Shown here: in pieces, positions 17,747 to 28,200 of the stretch | How the letters are laid out: the number at the start of each line of letters is the position of its first letter | How positions within the stretch are numbered: position 1 is the first letter of the stretch | Source of the DNA: Algoriphagus ornithinivorans | GTDB taxonomy: Bacteria; Bacteroidota; Bacteroidia; Cytophagales; Cyclobacteriaceae | Length of the DNA: 64,000 nucleotides | NCBI RefSeq assembly: GCF_900115305.1 | Contig: NZ_FOVW01000001.1 | Span: 434,001-498,000 of the forward strand | Direction of reading: 5' to 3' | Position numbers and translations under genes: made by a program | The notes under the pieces: model-generated | What the model saw: only the letters and a program-made list of their open reading frames with translations | What the model was told of the DNA's origin: nothing | The model's database searches: none

Positions 17747-19198
17747 ATGCAAGAGAATATTCGAGCTCCCAAAGTGCTGGATGCACTGATTCCACTCATT
17801 TTTTTGATAGTTCTGCTGGTTCTCAATATCCGTGTTTTTGGTACGGATGGACTGTCAGGTTCCAATCAAATTGTCTTGATTTTATCTGCTGGAGTTGCTG
17901 CCTTAGTAGCTATTTACAGACTTGGATTCCATTGGGAAACTTTGCAAGATGGCATGGTAAAAAGCATTAGCTCGGCCATGTCTAGTATTCTGATTTTGTT
18001 TCTTATTGGTGCACTAGCCGGTACTTGGCTGCTATCAGGAATTGTTCCTGCGATGATTTATTATGGTCTTCAGGTCCTAAATCCAACCATATTTTTATTT
18101 GCTGCCTGTATAGTCAGTGCTGTTGTTTCAGTTTCTACCGGGAGTTCCTGGACTACTGTTGCCACTGTAGGTGTAGCGCTTTTAGGAATTGGCAAGGCCC
18201 TGGGTTTTGAGGAAGGAATTATTGCGGGCGCCATTATATCTGGTGCTTATTTTGGTGATAAAATGTCGCCGCTTTCCGATACAACCAATCTTGCTCCAGC
18301 AATGGCTGGTACGGATTTATTTACCCATATCAAGCATATGGCCAAAACAACGGTTCCATCCATCACCATTACTTTTATTATTTTCATCATTATAGGCTTC
18401 AATTATGAAACAAATGGATCTGTCGATGATGTGAAGGCAATTTCTCAGGTAATTCAGGAAAACTTTAATATCAACGGCTGGTTATTCATCGTGCCCTTGG
18501 TGGTTTTGGTTTTAATCGTGAAAAAAGTACCTGCAATTCCTGCTCTATTGGTTGGAGCTCTACTAGGAGGAGTGTTTGCAATTATATTTCAACCTGAAAT
18601 AATCGCCTTGATTGCTGATGAAGGTGGCTCGTACGCTTATTTGAGTTTTAAGGCAGTGATGATGTCGCTTTACGGAGAGATATCTGTTGTGACAAGTAAT
18701 GATGTAGTGAATGAATTATTGGTGACCAGAGGAATGGGAGGGATGCTTAATACCATTTGGTTGATTATCTGTGCGATGATCTTTGGAGGTATTATGGAAG
18801 TAAGTGGCATGCTACGGGTTTTGGCTGAGGCTGTAATTCAGAAAGTTCATCGTGTAGGGTCTTTGATTGCTTCCACCGCCGCAACTTGTGTGTTCTTTAA
18901 TATTACGACTTCAGATCAGTATTTGGCGATCTTGGTTCCGGGTAGAATGTATGCAGATGTGTATAAAAAGAGAGGATTGAAACCTGAAAACCTGAGCAGA
19001 ACATTGGAGGATTCAGCAACAGTAACCTCTGTGTTGGTTCCATGGAATACTTGTGGAGCAACTCAGGCTTCGGTATTGGGAGTGGCAACATTAGTGTATG
19101 CTCCTTATTGTTTTTTCAACATTATTAGCCCATTTATGACCATTCTTTATGGGTATTTGAACATTGGTATTAATTATTACGAGGAGGAAGAAGTTTAG
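17747..19198 (+). CDS. nhaC: NhaC-family Na+/H+ antiporter
   Basis: 483 aa with about 11-12 transmembrane helices. Conserved family stretches include STGSSWTTVATVGVALLGIG and GAYFGDKMSPLSDTTNLAPA, and the second-half counterpart around TTSDQYLAI and LEDSATVTSVLVPWNTCG. NhaC proteins exchange sodium for protons across the inner membrane in pH and sodium homeostasis. This fits a marine or brackish lifestyle, although the sequence does not prove the habitat. The exonuclease gene starts 4 bp after the stop. Confidence 0.92.
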   Translation: MQENIRAPKVLDALIPLIFLIVLLVLNIRVFGTDGLSGSNQIVLILSAGVAALVAIYRLGFHWETLQDGMVKSISSAMSSILILFLIGALAGTWLLSGIVPAMIYYGLQVLNPTIFLFAACIVSAVVSVSTGSSWTTVATVGVALLGIGKALGFEEGIIAGAIISGAYFGDKMSPLSDTTNLAPAMAGTDLFTHIKHMAKTTVPSITITFIIFIIIGFNYETNGSVDDVKAISQVIQENFNINGWLFIVPLVVLVLIVKKVPAIPALLVGALLGGVFAIIFQPEIIALIADEGGSYAYLSFKAVMMSLYGEISVVTSNDVVNELLVTRGMGGMLNTIWLIICAMIFGGIMEVSGMLRVLAEAVIQKVHRVGSLIASTAATCVFFNITTSDQYLAILVPGRMYADVYKKRGLKPENLSRTLEDSATVTSVLVPWNTCGATQASVLGVATLVYAPYCFFNIISPFMTILYGYLNIGINYYEEEEV

Positions 19199-19202
19199 TG
19201 GC

Positions 19203-19805
19203 ATGATTCCATTTCGGATTAGCAAAGATGAAGTAAACGCTCTTCCTTTAGGGCAGTTTGAAGGCGAAATTTACCTGATTGACCAGGCAGATGATGTGCA
19301 GGAGGTAGTCGATTTTCTCGAGGATCAACCTATGTTGGGTTTTGATACCGAGACCAAGCCATCCTTCAAAAAAGGTATCATCAATCAAGTTTCCCTATTG
19401 CAGCTTTCCACGCCAGAGCAGGCATTTCTATTTCGTTTGAATGAGGTGGGCTTTCCGGACTCGGTCAGAAATCTTTTGGAAAAGGAAAATATCGTCAAAA
19501 TTGGTGCTGCTGTGCATGATGACATCAAAGCATTGGGCAAGTTGACTGATTCTTTTTATCCCAATTCATTTTTCGATTTGAACGATGAACTCAAGAAAGT
19601 GGGCTTTCACAATGTGGGGGTAAGAAATCTTTGCGCTATGGTCTTGGGAATGAGAATATCTAAATCAGAGCAGGTTTCGAATTGGGAAGCAGTGGAACTG
19701 ACCGAGAGGCAACAGAGATATGCAGCTACAGATGCCTGGGCATGTTTGGAGATATTCAAAAAGCTAAGAAAGGATGGGTATTTGGACGCTTTATTCAAGT
19801 CCTAA
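19203..19805 (+). CDS. RNase D-like 3'-5' exonuclease (DEDDy)
   Basis: 201 aa. The four acidic ligands are visible: DTE in LGFDTETKPSF (ExoI), the Asp in GAAVHDDIKAL (ExoII) and YAATD in QRYAATDAWACLEIF (ExoIII, Tyr subtype). No HRDC or polymerase domain, so it is a stand-alone exonuclease like WRN-exo/RNase D homologues; the substrate could be DNA or RNA. The frame is open from 19164 inside nhaC, but the ATG at 19203, 4 bp past the nhaC stop and preceded by GAGGAGGAAG, is the better start. Its 3' end overlaps the convergent yigZ-like gene by 15 bp. Confidence 0.9.
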   Translation: MIPFRISKDEVNALPLGQFEGEIYLIDQADDVQEVVDFLEDQPMLGFDTETKPSFKKGIINQVSLLQLSTPEQAFLFRLNEVGFPDSVRNLLEKENIVKIGAAVHDDIKALGKLTDSFYPNSFFDLNDELKKVGFHNVGVRNLCAMVLGMRISKSEQVSNWEAVELTERQQRYAATDAWACLEIFKKLRKDGYLDALFKS

Positions 19806-20408
19806 AATTTCAATATCCTGACTATCCTCTAAAAATTCTAATACAGAGGGCCTGAGCTTTTCCCGAAATTCTAAAGTCATTTCGCAGTCTAATTCCATTT
19901 TTTGGTGTAAAATCTCCAAGTCCAATCTCTTGACCAGCTTCATCACTTCGTTCATAGCTGGATAGGGAAATTTGATTTGAACCTGCTCTTTTACAAGTTC
20001 TTCTATGATTTCATTTTCTTCTATAGCCAGACTGGCAGAGGTCTTATAAGCTTGGATCAACCCGCTTACTCCTAGTTTGGTTCCTCCAAAATACCGAACC
20101 ACAACGATCAAAATATTGGTTAGATTGTTGGATCTTATTTGCCCAAGGATAGGATCTCCAGCGCTATGATTGGGTTCTCCATCGTCCGAGGCCCTGAAAA
20201 TATCTCCATCACGCCCCAGTACATAGGCAAAACAATGGTGTCTGGCATCGTAGTACTTTTTTCTCAACTCAGCCTGTTGCTCTTTGATTTCCTCCTCGGT
20301 TTTAACAGGAAAAGCATAGTAATGGAATTTGCTGTTTTTATCCTTGTATAGCCCGGAGGAAATCTTGGCAATGGTCAAAAAACTGTCTTTTTCTAAATTC
20401 TCTTCCAA
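19791..20408 (-). CDS. YigZ/IMPACT-family protein
   Basis: 205 aa. The N-terminal UPF0029 domain contains KNSKFHYYAFPV, DARHHCFAYVLG, SDDGEPNHSAGDPILG and VVRYFGGTKLGVSGLI, all hallmarks of the YigZ/IMPACT family. The C-terminal region is DUF1949-like. Homologues are linked to translation control, but the bacterial role is poorly defined. The only possible start is a TTG at 20408: an in-frame stop lies three codons upstream (20418-20420) and no ATG occurs before the domain. It is convergent with the exonuclease gene. Confidence 0.9.
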   Translation of the reverse strand: MEENLEKDSFLTIAKISSGLYKDKNSKFHYYAFPVKTEEEIKEQQAELRKKYYDARHHCFAYVLGRDGDIFRASDDGEPNHSAGDPILGQIRSNNLTNILIVVVRYFGGTKLGVSGLIQAYKTSASLAIEENEIIEELVKEQVQIKFPYPAMNEVMKLVKRLDLEILHQKMELDCEMTLEFREKLRPSVLEFLEDSQDIEILGLE

Positions 20409-20506
20409 GGTTCTAAATTATTCGAGACTTCGAAATTAGAAAATTAATGCATTGTAATCCCTTTTCCCTTTGAATTGTCTTAATTTTAGATCTCTTGAAC
20501 AGAGCA

Positions 20507-20926
20507 ATGCAATTACATATCAATAAGGAAAAAGTACAAATTCTCGATTTAGGAGGAAAGGTGAACCTAGGGGGGCAATTGCATTTTTGGGAAAAAAACG
20601 ACCTATTCCCAAAAGGAATTCAGCGATGCTTTTGGATTACTGCTGTTCCTGAAAATGAAAGTCGGGGTAATCATGCGCATTGGAAAGAGTCTCAGGTATT
20701 GGTAGCATTGCATGGGGTTATTCAGGTAGAAGTACATCAACCTGGGCAACAAGCTCAATCCTTTACATTGGATCAACCTGGGAAAGGGCTTTTCGTGCCA
20801 CCTATGCATTGGGTAAAAACTTTATTTAGCACTGATGCAGTTTTACTTGGCATGTCTGATCGAGAGTTCTCTGAGTCTGATTACATTCGTGACCTAGCAT
20901 ATTTTGAAAGTCTTGGATCAGGATAG
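20507..20926 (+). CDS. FdtA/QdtA-family sugar ketoisomerase (cupin)
   Basis: 139 aa from the ATG at 20507; a TTG at 20495 would add four residues. A single small cupin domain carries the RGNHAHWKESQVLVAL metal/active-site segment and VHQPGQQAQSF, typical of the WxcM-like/FdtA dTDP-4-keto-6-deoxyglucose isomerase family. These enzymes make 3-keto intermediates that a DegT-type aminotransferase then aminates for O-antigen or S-layer glycans. The last 23 bp overlap the next gene. It heads a three-gene run with an acyltransferase and a glycosyltransferase, so glycan tailoring is the likely role. Confidence 0.85.
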   Translation: MQLHINKEKVQILDLGGKVNLGGQLHFWEKNDLFPKGIQRCFWITAVPENESRGNHAHWKESQVLVALHGVIQVEVHQPGQQAQSFTLDQPGKGLFVPPMHWVKTLFSTDAVLLGMSDREFSESDYIRDLAYFESLGSG

Positions 20927-21833
20927 AACAAAGCATGTGATATTTCAGCGTGAGGCTGTACAAATTGAATCCAAAGATTATTTTTTGGCAGGAGAGGTAT
21001 TAGCCGATTTTCTTGAAGCCTTCGATTTTACTATTTATAAAAAAGAAAAGCTAAAGGGTTGGATTTCATTCCGGATTACTCCTGATTACCATGCTATTTC
21101 CTTGCCTAAAGCTCCCATGGGTGGCTTTTGGCTTGAAAGAGGATTAGACTCTCAAGTGATTGAAGAGTTTATTGCCTACGTTTTGGAAGAGCTGAAGAGC
21201 CTTGGTGTTAAGCATGTCAAAATTATTCAAGCCCCCAAACCTTACTCAGAAGATGCAGACCTAATCAATTATCTTCTATATCATTCAGGATTTGTCCAAG
21301 AAAAGCTTCAGGCTCATCATTTTTTCTGTGGAACCAAAAGAATGAAAAAATTCATTCAGTCTGAGTCAAGCCCATTTTCAAAGAAGTTGAAGAATCAGAA
21401 ATTAGAGCTTTGCATAAGTTCTATTCAAAACTTTAATTTCTTACAAGAGATTGTTTCTTGGAATAAAAGAAGAGGCTATCAAGTAAATTTGGAAGAGTCC
21501 CGACTGATTCAGCAAGTCTCAAGTTTCCCTGAAAGATATTTCTTGATTTCCTTAAAAAATGAAGGGATCGCCCAAGCACATTCTTTGGCTGTCAAACTGA
21601 GTAGCAATAGTATGTATTATTATCTCTCGGCTGTAGATCCCAATACTAAATTCAAGCATTTAGGCGACTTGCTTCTTTGGGGTCTATTTCAATTGGCTGT
21701 TGATGAAAAGGTGGAATTTATTGATCTTGGATCCTCGGAAACAGATTCAGGAGCCAATCATAGCCTGATGTTCTTTAAAGCAAAATTTTCAAATGATGTA
21801 TTCAATAAAATAATCTGGATTAAGGACATATGA
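20904..21833 (+). CDS. GNAT/FemAB-like acyltransferase of a sugar-tailoring operon
   Basis: 309 aa if translated from the TTG at 20904, which overlaps the FdtA-like gene by 23 bp. TTG 20913 and GTG 20937 are alternatives; the first in-frame ATG is some 70 codons in, too late. Two GNAT-like halves are apparent. The second (about 165-305) ends with FIDLGSSETDSGANHSLMFF and FKAKF, characteristic of BioF2-like/FemAB acyltransferases. Between FdtA and a glycosyltransferase the natural guess is N-acylation of an amino sugar; this is inferred from context. The stop overlaps the next start (ATGA). Confidence 0.75.
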   Translation: MKVLDQDRTKHVIFQREAVQIESKDYFLAGEVLADFLEAFDFTIYKKEKLKGWISFRITPDYHAISLPKAPMGGFWLERGLDSQVIEEFIAYVLEELKSLGVKHVKIIQAPKPYSEDADLINYLLYHSGFVQEKLQAHHFFCGTKRMKKFIQSESSPFSKKLKNQKLELCISSIQNFNFLQEIVSWNKRRGYQVNLEESRLIQQVSSFPERYFLISLKNEGIAQAHSLAVKLSSNSMYYYLSAVDPNTKFKHLGDLLLWGLFQLAVDEKVEFIDLGSSETDSGANHSLMFFKAKFSNDVFNKIIWIKDI

Positions 21834-22786
21834 AGATGAGTAAATCTGGAAAAGTTGTCATCATTTGTATTGCTTACAACCATGAAGACTGGATCAAGGA
21901 GAGCTTAGAAAGCGTCGCCATGCAGGACTATTATAACAAAGAACTGCTGATTATAGATAATGGAAGTAAGGATCAAACCAAGAAGAAAATTCAGGAATGG
22001 GTAGCCCAATACACTGGTTTATTCCCTGTAAACACCTTATATCTTGATGAAAGTAAGCCTTATTGTGCCTTATTTAACAAGGTTCTTTTCCAAACAGATG
22101 CGGAATATGTGGTAGACCTGGCAGGAGATGATGTTTTTTATCCTGACCATATTTCCAACTCTATCCAGGAATTAGAAAAAGATCCCTATGCAGCCTTTGT
22201 ATTTTCAGATGCCTATATTTTGGAGCCCGGAGGGGCCATACATACATTTTATAAAAGGAATAATTTTGGCGAACTCTCAGAAGTAATTGAATTGGGGATT
22301 ATTTATGAGACGCTTTTACAAAGAAGTTTTATCTGTGCGCCTACGGTAGTATTCAATGCAGCTATTTTAAAAAAGGAGGGAGGCTATGATCCTGATCTCT
22401 ATTATGAAGATTTTGACATCCAATTGAGATTAGCCAGAAAATATAATCTGGTGTTTTCTGATCATATAGGTGTATTGAAAAGAAAGTTATACAATTCCAT
22501 GTCTGGAAATCAATACCAGCGCTATGGTTCTAAGATGTTGCCCAGCACTTTGAAAGTTTGTGAAAAAGCTTTGGAAATGAATAGGACTCCATCTGAAAAT
22601 AAAGCTTTGGGAAAAAGATTGCAGTATGAATTGAAACACGCCCTCTGGTCAGGAAACTTCCAAGTAGCAGAAGGTCTTGTTCAATTGGGTGAAAAGACAG
22701 GACTAAAGACGCCTATTTTCAGTATCTACAAGCTTTGGACAAAAGTAAAATTAGATCTTTCCTGGCTGTACGTTAGGGCAACCTAG
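21830..22786 (+). CDS. glycosyltransferase family 2
   Basis: 318 aa. The GT-A fold opens with VVIICIAYNHEDWIKESLESV, followed by ELLIIDNGSKDQT, the nucleotide-binding VDLAGDDVFYPDH (DxD-like) and the acceptor-side YYEDFDIQLRLA with the ED pair. Inverting GT2 enzymes transfer sugars from NDP-sugars. The start shares ATGA with the preceding stop; a second ATG at 21836 is possible. Last gene of the FdtA-acyltransferase-GT operon. Its 3' end overlaps the convergent M16 gene by 4 bp. Confidence 0.9.
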   Translation: MKMSKSGKVVIICIAYNHEDWIKESLESVAMQDYYNKELLIIDNGSKDQTKKKIQEWVAQYTGLFPVNTLYLDESKPYCALFNKVLFQTDAEYVVDLAGDDVFYPDHISNSIQELEKDPYAAFVFSDAYILEPGGAIHTFYKRNNFGELSEVIELGIIYETLLQRSFICAPTVVFNAAILKKEGGYDPDLYYEDFDIQLRLARKYNLVFSDHIGVLKRKLYNSMSGNQYQRYGSKMLPSTLKVCEKALEMNRTPSENKALGKRLQYELKHALWSGNFQVAEGLVQLGEKTGLKTPIFSIYKLWTKVKLDLSWLYVRAT

Positions 22787-24054
22787 CCTACAATTACTTG
22801 GGTGAGCTGTTGATCCTTGAAATACTTTTGACCGATTTTCAGGATATCCTCTGCCGTAAATTTCTTCAAGAAGCTTAATTTTTGTTGGTAAAAATCTAAG
22901 TCTAGGCTGGAGTGATGAACTGCTCTAAACCTATCCATCAAATCAAAAGCAGAACTGAATCTAGAAAGCATTTGTCCGATTTGGTAGTTTCGTACAATCT
23001 CCAATTCATCCTGATCCAATGGCTCCCGACACAATAATTGCACTTCGTGTTCGATTTCCCGGATCACCTCATCGGTGAATGCCTTCTGTACATCCGCTGC
23101 AATTACAAAGTAATTGATATCTCCAATTTCAGCGAGACTGGAATAAATCCCATAAGTATGACCCTTGTCTTCCCGGATATTTTTGATCAGTCTTGATCCG
23201 AAATATCCCCCCAAAATGGTGTTGAAAACTGACAAAGGAATAAAATCGGGATGCGTTTTTGGGATCGAAAATTTTCCAACCCGGATACTGCTCTGTACAG
23301 CACTTTCTCTGATTTCATGAAAACTGTCAATCGGTTCAGGTTGAGGTAGTAAAACGGGTTCCAATCCTTTTCTATTCGGAATTTGCTCCAAGAACTCTAT
23401 TAACTTTTCCCATTCTGAACTCGAGAAGTTTCCGGTAACAAATATTTCCAAGTTCTGCCAAAGAAGCTGTGAGGAATAGAAGTAAAGTTGCTCTTGCTTG
23501 ATTTCATCTACATGTTCGAAATAAATCTCCACTCCATAAGGGTGGTTTTTTCCGAAAAGTGATTGCCTAAACAATTGACTAGCTCGGGATGCAGTTTTTT
23601 CTTTCTCCAGTTGAATACTCAATCTTCTCTGAGATTTTCTTTTTGCCAGCATTTCCAAAGGGAAAGTTGGAGTCTCTATCATTTCCAAGAAAAGAGGAAG
23701 TATTTCGAAAATATGGAGTTTAGTGCTCAAGATGCTCATACCTTCATGCCCGAAAGTAAGAATAGGAGAGATCTCACTGGCATGAAAATCCAAAAAGTTA
23801 GCGATTTGTTCAGCATCTCTTTTTTGAGTGCCTTCAGCCAACATTTGAAGTGTAAAGGAAGGCAACAATGTTTGAGAAAGGGGAAGATTTGCTCTCTGTC
23901 CTTTACCAATTACTTCGATTTTCACCGCATCCAAATTAGGCGTAGGCATATGAAAAACATTGGCTCCTGATTGGAGAATGTGTTTTTCAGGCTCTATCAA
24001 ATCAAAATCATCCGGAATTCTAAACTCCGGAGCAAGACTTCTGTCTAGCATCAC
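22783..24054 (-). CDS. M16 (pitrilysin) family protein, catalytic zinc motif lost
   Basis: 423 aa, no signal peptide. The M16 architecture is clear, for example FTLQMLAEGT at the usual active-site helix and GGYFGSRLIKNIREDKGHTYGIYSS in the second half. No HxxEH occurs anywhere in the protein: the usual LxEHMxFKGT helix reads as LPSFTLQMLAEGT. It therefore resembles the non-catalytic subunit of two-subunit M16 peptidases (PqqG, MPP-alpha type). A catalytic partner would be expected next to it, but none is in this window. It follows porV after 3 bp in the T9SS operon. Confidence 0.88.
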   Translation of the reverse strand: MMLDRSLAPEFRIPDDFDLIEPEKHILQSGANVFHMPTPNLDAVKIEVIGKGQRANLPLSQTLLPSFTLQMLAEGTQKRDAEQIANFLDFHASEISPILTFGHEGMSILSTKLHIFEILPLFLEMIETPTFPLEMLAKRKSQRRLSIQLEKEKTASRASQLFRQSLFGKNHPYGVEIYFEHVDEIKQEQLYFYSSQLLWQNLEIFVTGNFSSSEWEKLIEFLEQIPNRKGLEPVLLPQPEPIDSFHEIRESAVQSSIRVGKFSIPKTHPDFIPLSVFNTILGGYFGSRLIKNIREDKGHTYGIYSSLAEIGDINYFVIAADVQKAFTDEVIREIEHEVQLLCREPLDQDELEIVRNYQIGQMLSRFSSAFDLMDRFRAVHHSSLDLDFYQQKLSFLKKFTAEDILKIGQKYFKDQQLTQVIVG

Positions 24055-24057
24055 AAA

Positions 24058-25272
24058 TTAATTGTTGGGAATAGTGTAAAGTAGAGAGAATCTTAACGTC
24101 TCTGCCAATGGATGGTTTTGAGTCTGTGGGACTAAATACGAAAAATCAAAGCCGAGTTTATTCAAGTCAAATCCAACCCCCATGGTGAAATATCTTCTTC
24201 CTCCTTTAGTTGGATTTTCATAAAAATACCCTGTACGAAGAGAAAACTTATCATTATAAGTGTATTCAGCACCGAAAGAAACGGTTACTTCCTGCATTTC
24301 TTCGGAAAAACCATCTGGAGCATCTGCAAAGGATCCAAACATTCCTGAGATCAAAGCCCTATTTGGGTCTTTACCTCTGGAAATGATCAGATTTCCATTC
24401 TCATCAGTGGCTAGAGAACCGTCTGGATTGGTTTGATATACAGGCGGAGTAGGTACTAAAAGCTTGTTGAAATCCAATGCGAATGTGATTGAATTCATTT
24501 CGTTAATATCTATGCTGTATGCCGTACCAATTCTCAAGTTGGTAGGGATATAATCTAGATCATCTGCACTGTTATAGGTGATTTTAGGACCAATATTGGA
24601 AATGTTAACTCCCCATGACCAAGTGCCTTCTTTAGAGCCTGCAAGAATAGGCTTGCTGTAGTATAAACCTACATCAGTTCCAACGCTGACTCCAGGCCTA
24701 CTTTCACTGCCTCCAACTGAAGATATACTGCCAGATAGATTGGAATGAATAAATCGAGCTGAAATACCCAAACCCAAATTGGCAGAAAGTTTTCTTGAGT
24801 AAGTTGCGCCTAAAGCAATATCTCTTGGGTTAAATTCACCTAGCTCATTTCCTCTTCCATCAGTCAACTGGATGTCACCCATGTTGAAATAGCGAAGGTC
24901 AAATCCGAATGCTGAGTTTTCATCAATTTTAAAAAAACCGGTTAGATAGCTCAAGGACATATCATTCACCAATTTACCCAGCCAAGGAGAATAAGAGAGT
25001 GAAAAACCCATTTGATCTTCTACGAAGGCAAGTTTACCACTATTCCAGTGAGCTGAATTAGCATCAGGACGCGTTGCTACACCCACATCCCCCATAGCAG
25101 AATGTCGGGAATCCGGAGCAAAATTTAAAAATGGAACTGCTGTAGTAATCACTCTCCGATCTGGGTCTTGGCCGGAAATGACAACAGAATTCTGTGCTTG
25201 AGCTGAATATCCCATTAACACGAACGCTCCCGCGAGTAATCCAATCTGCTTCCTAATGGCTTCTAATTTCAT
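24058..25272 (-). CDS. porV: type IX secretion outer-membrane protein PorV
   Basis: 404 aa. Signal peptide (cleavage after GYSAQAQ). Then a beta-barrel of the FadL/OmpP1 type with the PorV-typical opening about the date-like repeat DSRHSAMGDVGVATRPDANS. The end is a barrel-closing strand, FSLLYTIPNN. PorV (LptO) receives cargo from the SprA translocon and presents it to the PorU sortase. The start overlaps the porU stop by ATGA, so the two are translated together, in keeping with their physical partnership. Confidence 0.94.
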   Translation of the reverse strand: MKLEAIRKQIGLLAGAFVLMGYSAQAQNSVVISGQDPDRRVITTAVPFLNFAPDSRHSAMGDVGVATRPDANSAHWNSGKLAFVEDQMGFSLSYSPWLGKLVNDMSLSYLTGFFKIDENSAFGFDLRYFNMGDIQLTDGRGNELGEFNPRDIALGATYSRKLSANLGLGISARFIHSNLSGSISSVGGSESRPGVSVGTDVGLYYSKPILAGSKEGTWSWGVNISNIGPKITYNSADDLDYIPTNLRIGTAYSIDINEMNSITFALDFNKLLVPTPPVYQTNPDGSLATDENGNLIISRGKDPNRALISGMFGSFADAPDGFSEEMQEVTVSFGAEYTYNDKFSLRTGYFYENPTKGGRRYFTMGVGFDLNKLGFDFSYLVPQTQNHPLAETLRFSLLYTIPNN

Positions 25273-28200
25273 TCAATAACAATTTTACCGCTTGTAAAGT
25301 CCATAGAACCGTCAAGCTCTGACTGAAGCGTTACTCTGTAAATATAAGTTCCTTTTGCTGGATATTTGGTTTGATTTTGTAAAAAAATCCAAGTCAAATC
25401 CCCAATAATCTGTTTGGCTTCCACTAAACGCTGATTTTCTGCGAATAGTATCCTTCCTTCTAAATTTATTATTTCCAGCCTAACAAGCAGGTTTTCGCCT
25501 GCCCGATTATGCTTTATTTCAAAGTTAGTTAAAGTTTTAGCCGGATTCGGAAAAACTTTTTGATCCAAGATTTGAAGTTTGTTACTTCCTTCGACCAGCA
25601 CCTCTATTATCTCAGTGCTTCCGTTCCCTGCCAAGTCAAAGGCTTTGATTTCTAGACTGTTTTTTCCTTCTTTCAATCCAGAAATTTCCATTACGACCTC
25701 TCCCTTTGTATAGCTACCAGATAGGCTATGAAAGAGCCTGTTTAGGGAAATCTCCTGCTCATCATTAATAACTAAGAGTAATTGCTTTCCTTCTCTTAAT
25801 CCTGTTATGTCAATCCCCGAACTATCTGTAAAACTGAAATTTGCGGATAAAGTTGTAGATGCAAAACGAAATGGAGCTTGGGACTGATTTTCTAGCTGTA
25901 TTTCTATTTGGGGTCCCTCTTCATCTTGAAGTTCATTCGCTTGCCCTCCGCTCTCCACTTTTTCAATCCCCCAGGCATCTGTCCCGCTTTCTTCATCTTT
26001 TGCGTAAATACGGAGATTACTGCTTTCGAAGTTTTCGGCCAAGAGGGGAGGCAGTAGTAATTTTCCCTGAATTTTACCATTTCTAACTTGTCCTTTCCCT
26101 TTGAAATAAATCAGACTTTCTTCCGGGAATTCAAGAGGAGAACTTTCATCTCCCAGCGTTTTGATTGCCTGCTGGGGACCTCTGTAGTCAATTTCAAACT
26201 CACCACTAAAGTCCGAAACCAGCTGCTGAGAAGAATTGATGATCTCTGCCTCATAGCTGACTTCCTGAAGGGGTGCTATTTGTTCTATGTCATTTCCTGC
26301 CTTATCCTTTAATGAAACAAGCCGGATAGAATGATTGGGTCTCGCCAGCCTCATACTGGGATCTCCAAGTAGTGAGAAATTTCTATTGAGAGCTCCATTC
26401 AAACTCTGATTTTTGGTGTTTTTGAAAATGGTACCCAAGTCTTGAAATTCCTCATTCTCTTTTCTAAAAACTTCTTGAATAAAGACTTGATTGAGAGAAA
26501 AATTAACACTGCTAAAAACCGGTCGGCCTGTAGTCAATAATCCGATTGCCCCTTTGCCTCTGGCAATTAAGAGTTCCTCAGCCGATGAACGCAAAAATGG
26601 ACTATCATGCCTTCCAAATTCACAAGTAGCAGTAATCCAAAGTGGCAAATGCTTCATTTGAGGCCAGTTTGCGATATCTTCTACCCGAAAGACTTCTTCA
26701 GCAGTTAAGGTTGTTTCATTCCCATGCCCTATATAATTCAGAAATAAGGTTCCTTCGTCCAATGTTTTTTTCAGGGCTTCTTTGGCTTTGGGAGATCTTT
26801 GGGTAGTTCCATTTCTTACCTGCTCAAACCTGTCTAAGTAGATCTTATTTTGAAAATAAGCCGGATGATTCTGCTTGAGAAAACTAGCATGGGATTCCGC
26901 ATCTCTCAAATGGATGTTGTTATCTGCATCATCCGCCATAAAAGAGATGTTTCTATGCCAGTCGCCTAACAGAGGCTGCGATTCATATTGGATGATTTTA
27001 TTGATTAGCACAGAGGCCTCCTGGAGATTGATCACAGGTAACCTCCCAATTCCTATCTGCATAGGTTCATCTCCTTCACGGCTCTCCTCCCAGACTCCTT
27101 GCCCCATTTCCAATAGGCCGAAAAAATCATCAGAGCTATAGGTGGTCAATGGATTGAGGCTATTCCTACTACTGTAAGTGGGGACTAAATTCGGTCTTCC
27201 ACCCAGTTTGGATTTGTAGTCAAAGGTACCCTTGCCTAGGAAAAGTACATTTTTTAAGTTGCCTCCTTTATGATAATGATAAGCTATAAAATCTCTAATG
27301 GCCACCACATCCCTATTTCCATATCCGAAGGAATCATAAATATCTTTGGTGATCACCACCTCTACCAAAACACCCATACTCAATTTATGAGTTCTGAGTC
27401 TTTCAGCTTCCGAGTAAAAGGCTTCGGATGTGATGATCAGTAATTCGGGCCAAAATGTATCAGCTCGAAGTTCGGATGAAATAGGACTAACCTTGTCAAT
27501 CGAAGGAATTTCAGTTGAACTTGCTACGGCAATTTTTTTGGAGGTAATTGTTCGGGTTGAGCTGGAGGCAAAGGATTTGGGTTGGAAAAAATCACTGACA
27601 TCCCAGACTAACAAGTTGGCATCAGAAATAGTGTAAGAAGATTCTTCTAAGGAAAAATAAACTCCCGATTTCAAATTGGAAGTGGAAAAAGGTACTCCGA
27701 TTTGAATATGCTCGAAGTAGGCTCTTGCATTTGGATCTGAACTGGTTAATCCAAGTTCAATGGTTCTCAGCTCATTTCCTGCGGGCCTTAATTCGGATTT
27801 AAAAGCCTTTTCTCTGCCTTTGATTCCATAAGTTGTATTGGGAATGGGATCTATTTGTGTAGAGAAAAAGCTTTGTCCACTTTCAGATAATCTAAGCTCG
27901 GAGCTGGATAATGATTGGGCCATGATAACCCCATTTATTTTCCAAACCGCATTCGTATTGCCTGATTTCCTGATCGGAATAGATCGAATATTCCCGGTAG
28001 AAACTGGGGCTGAATACCAGGTTCTACCTGAATTGAGAAGATTATTTTCTTCTCCTTTGACAGCAGACCATTGATAAAGAGTAGAAGCTGAAACTTCTGA
28101 ACTGCTGGCGGAAAGAGACTCTACTCGTTTAGGGCTTGTCTTTTTTCCTATCAAATAAGAAAGTGTGTCACGGTAAATATGATGCTGGTAAGAAGGATTA

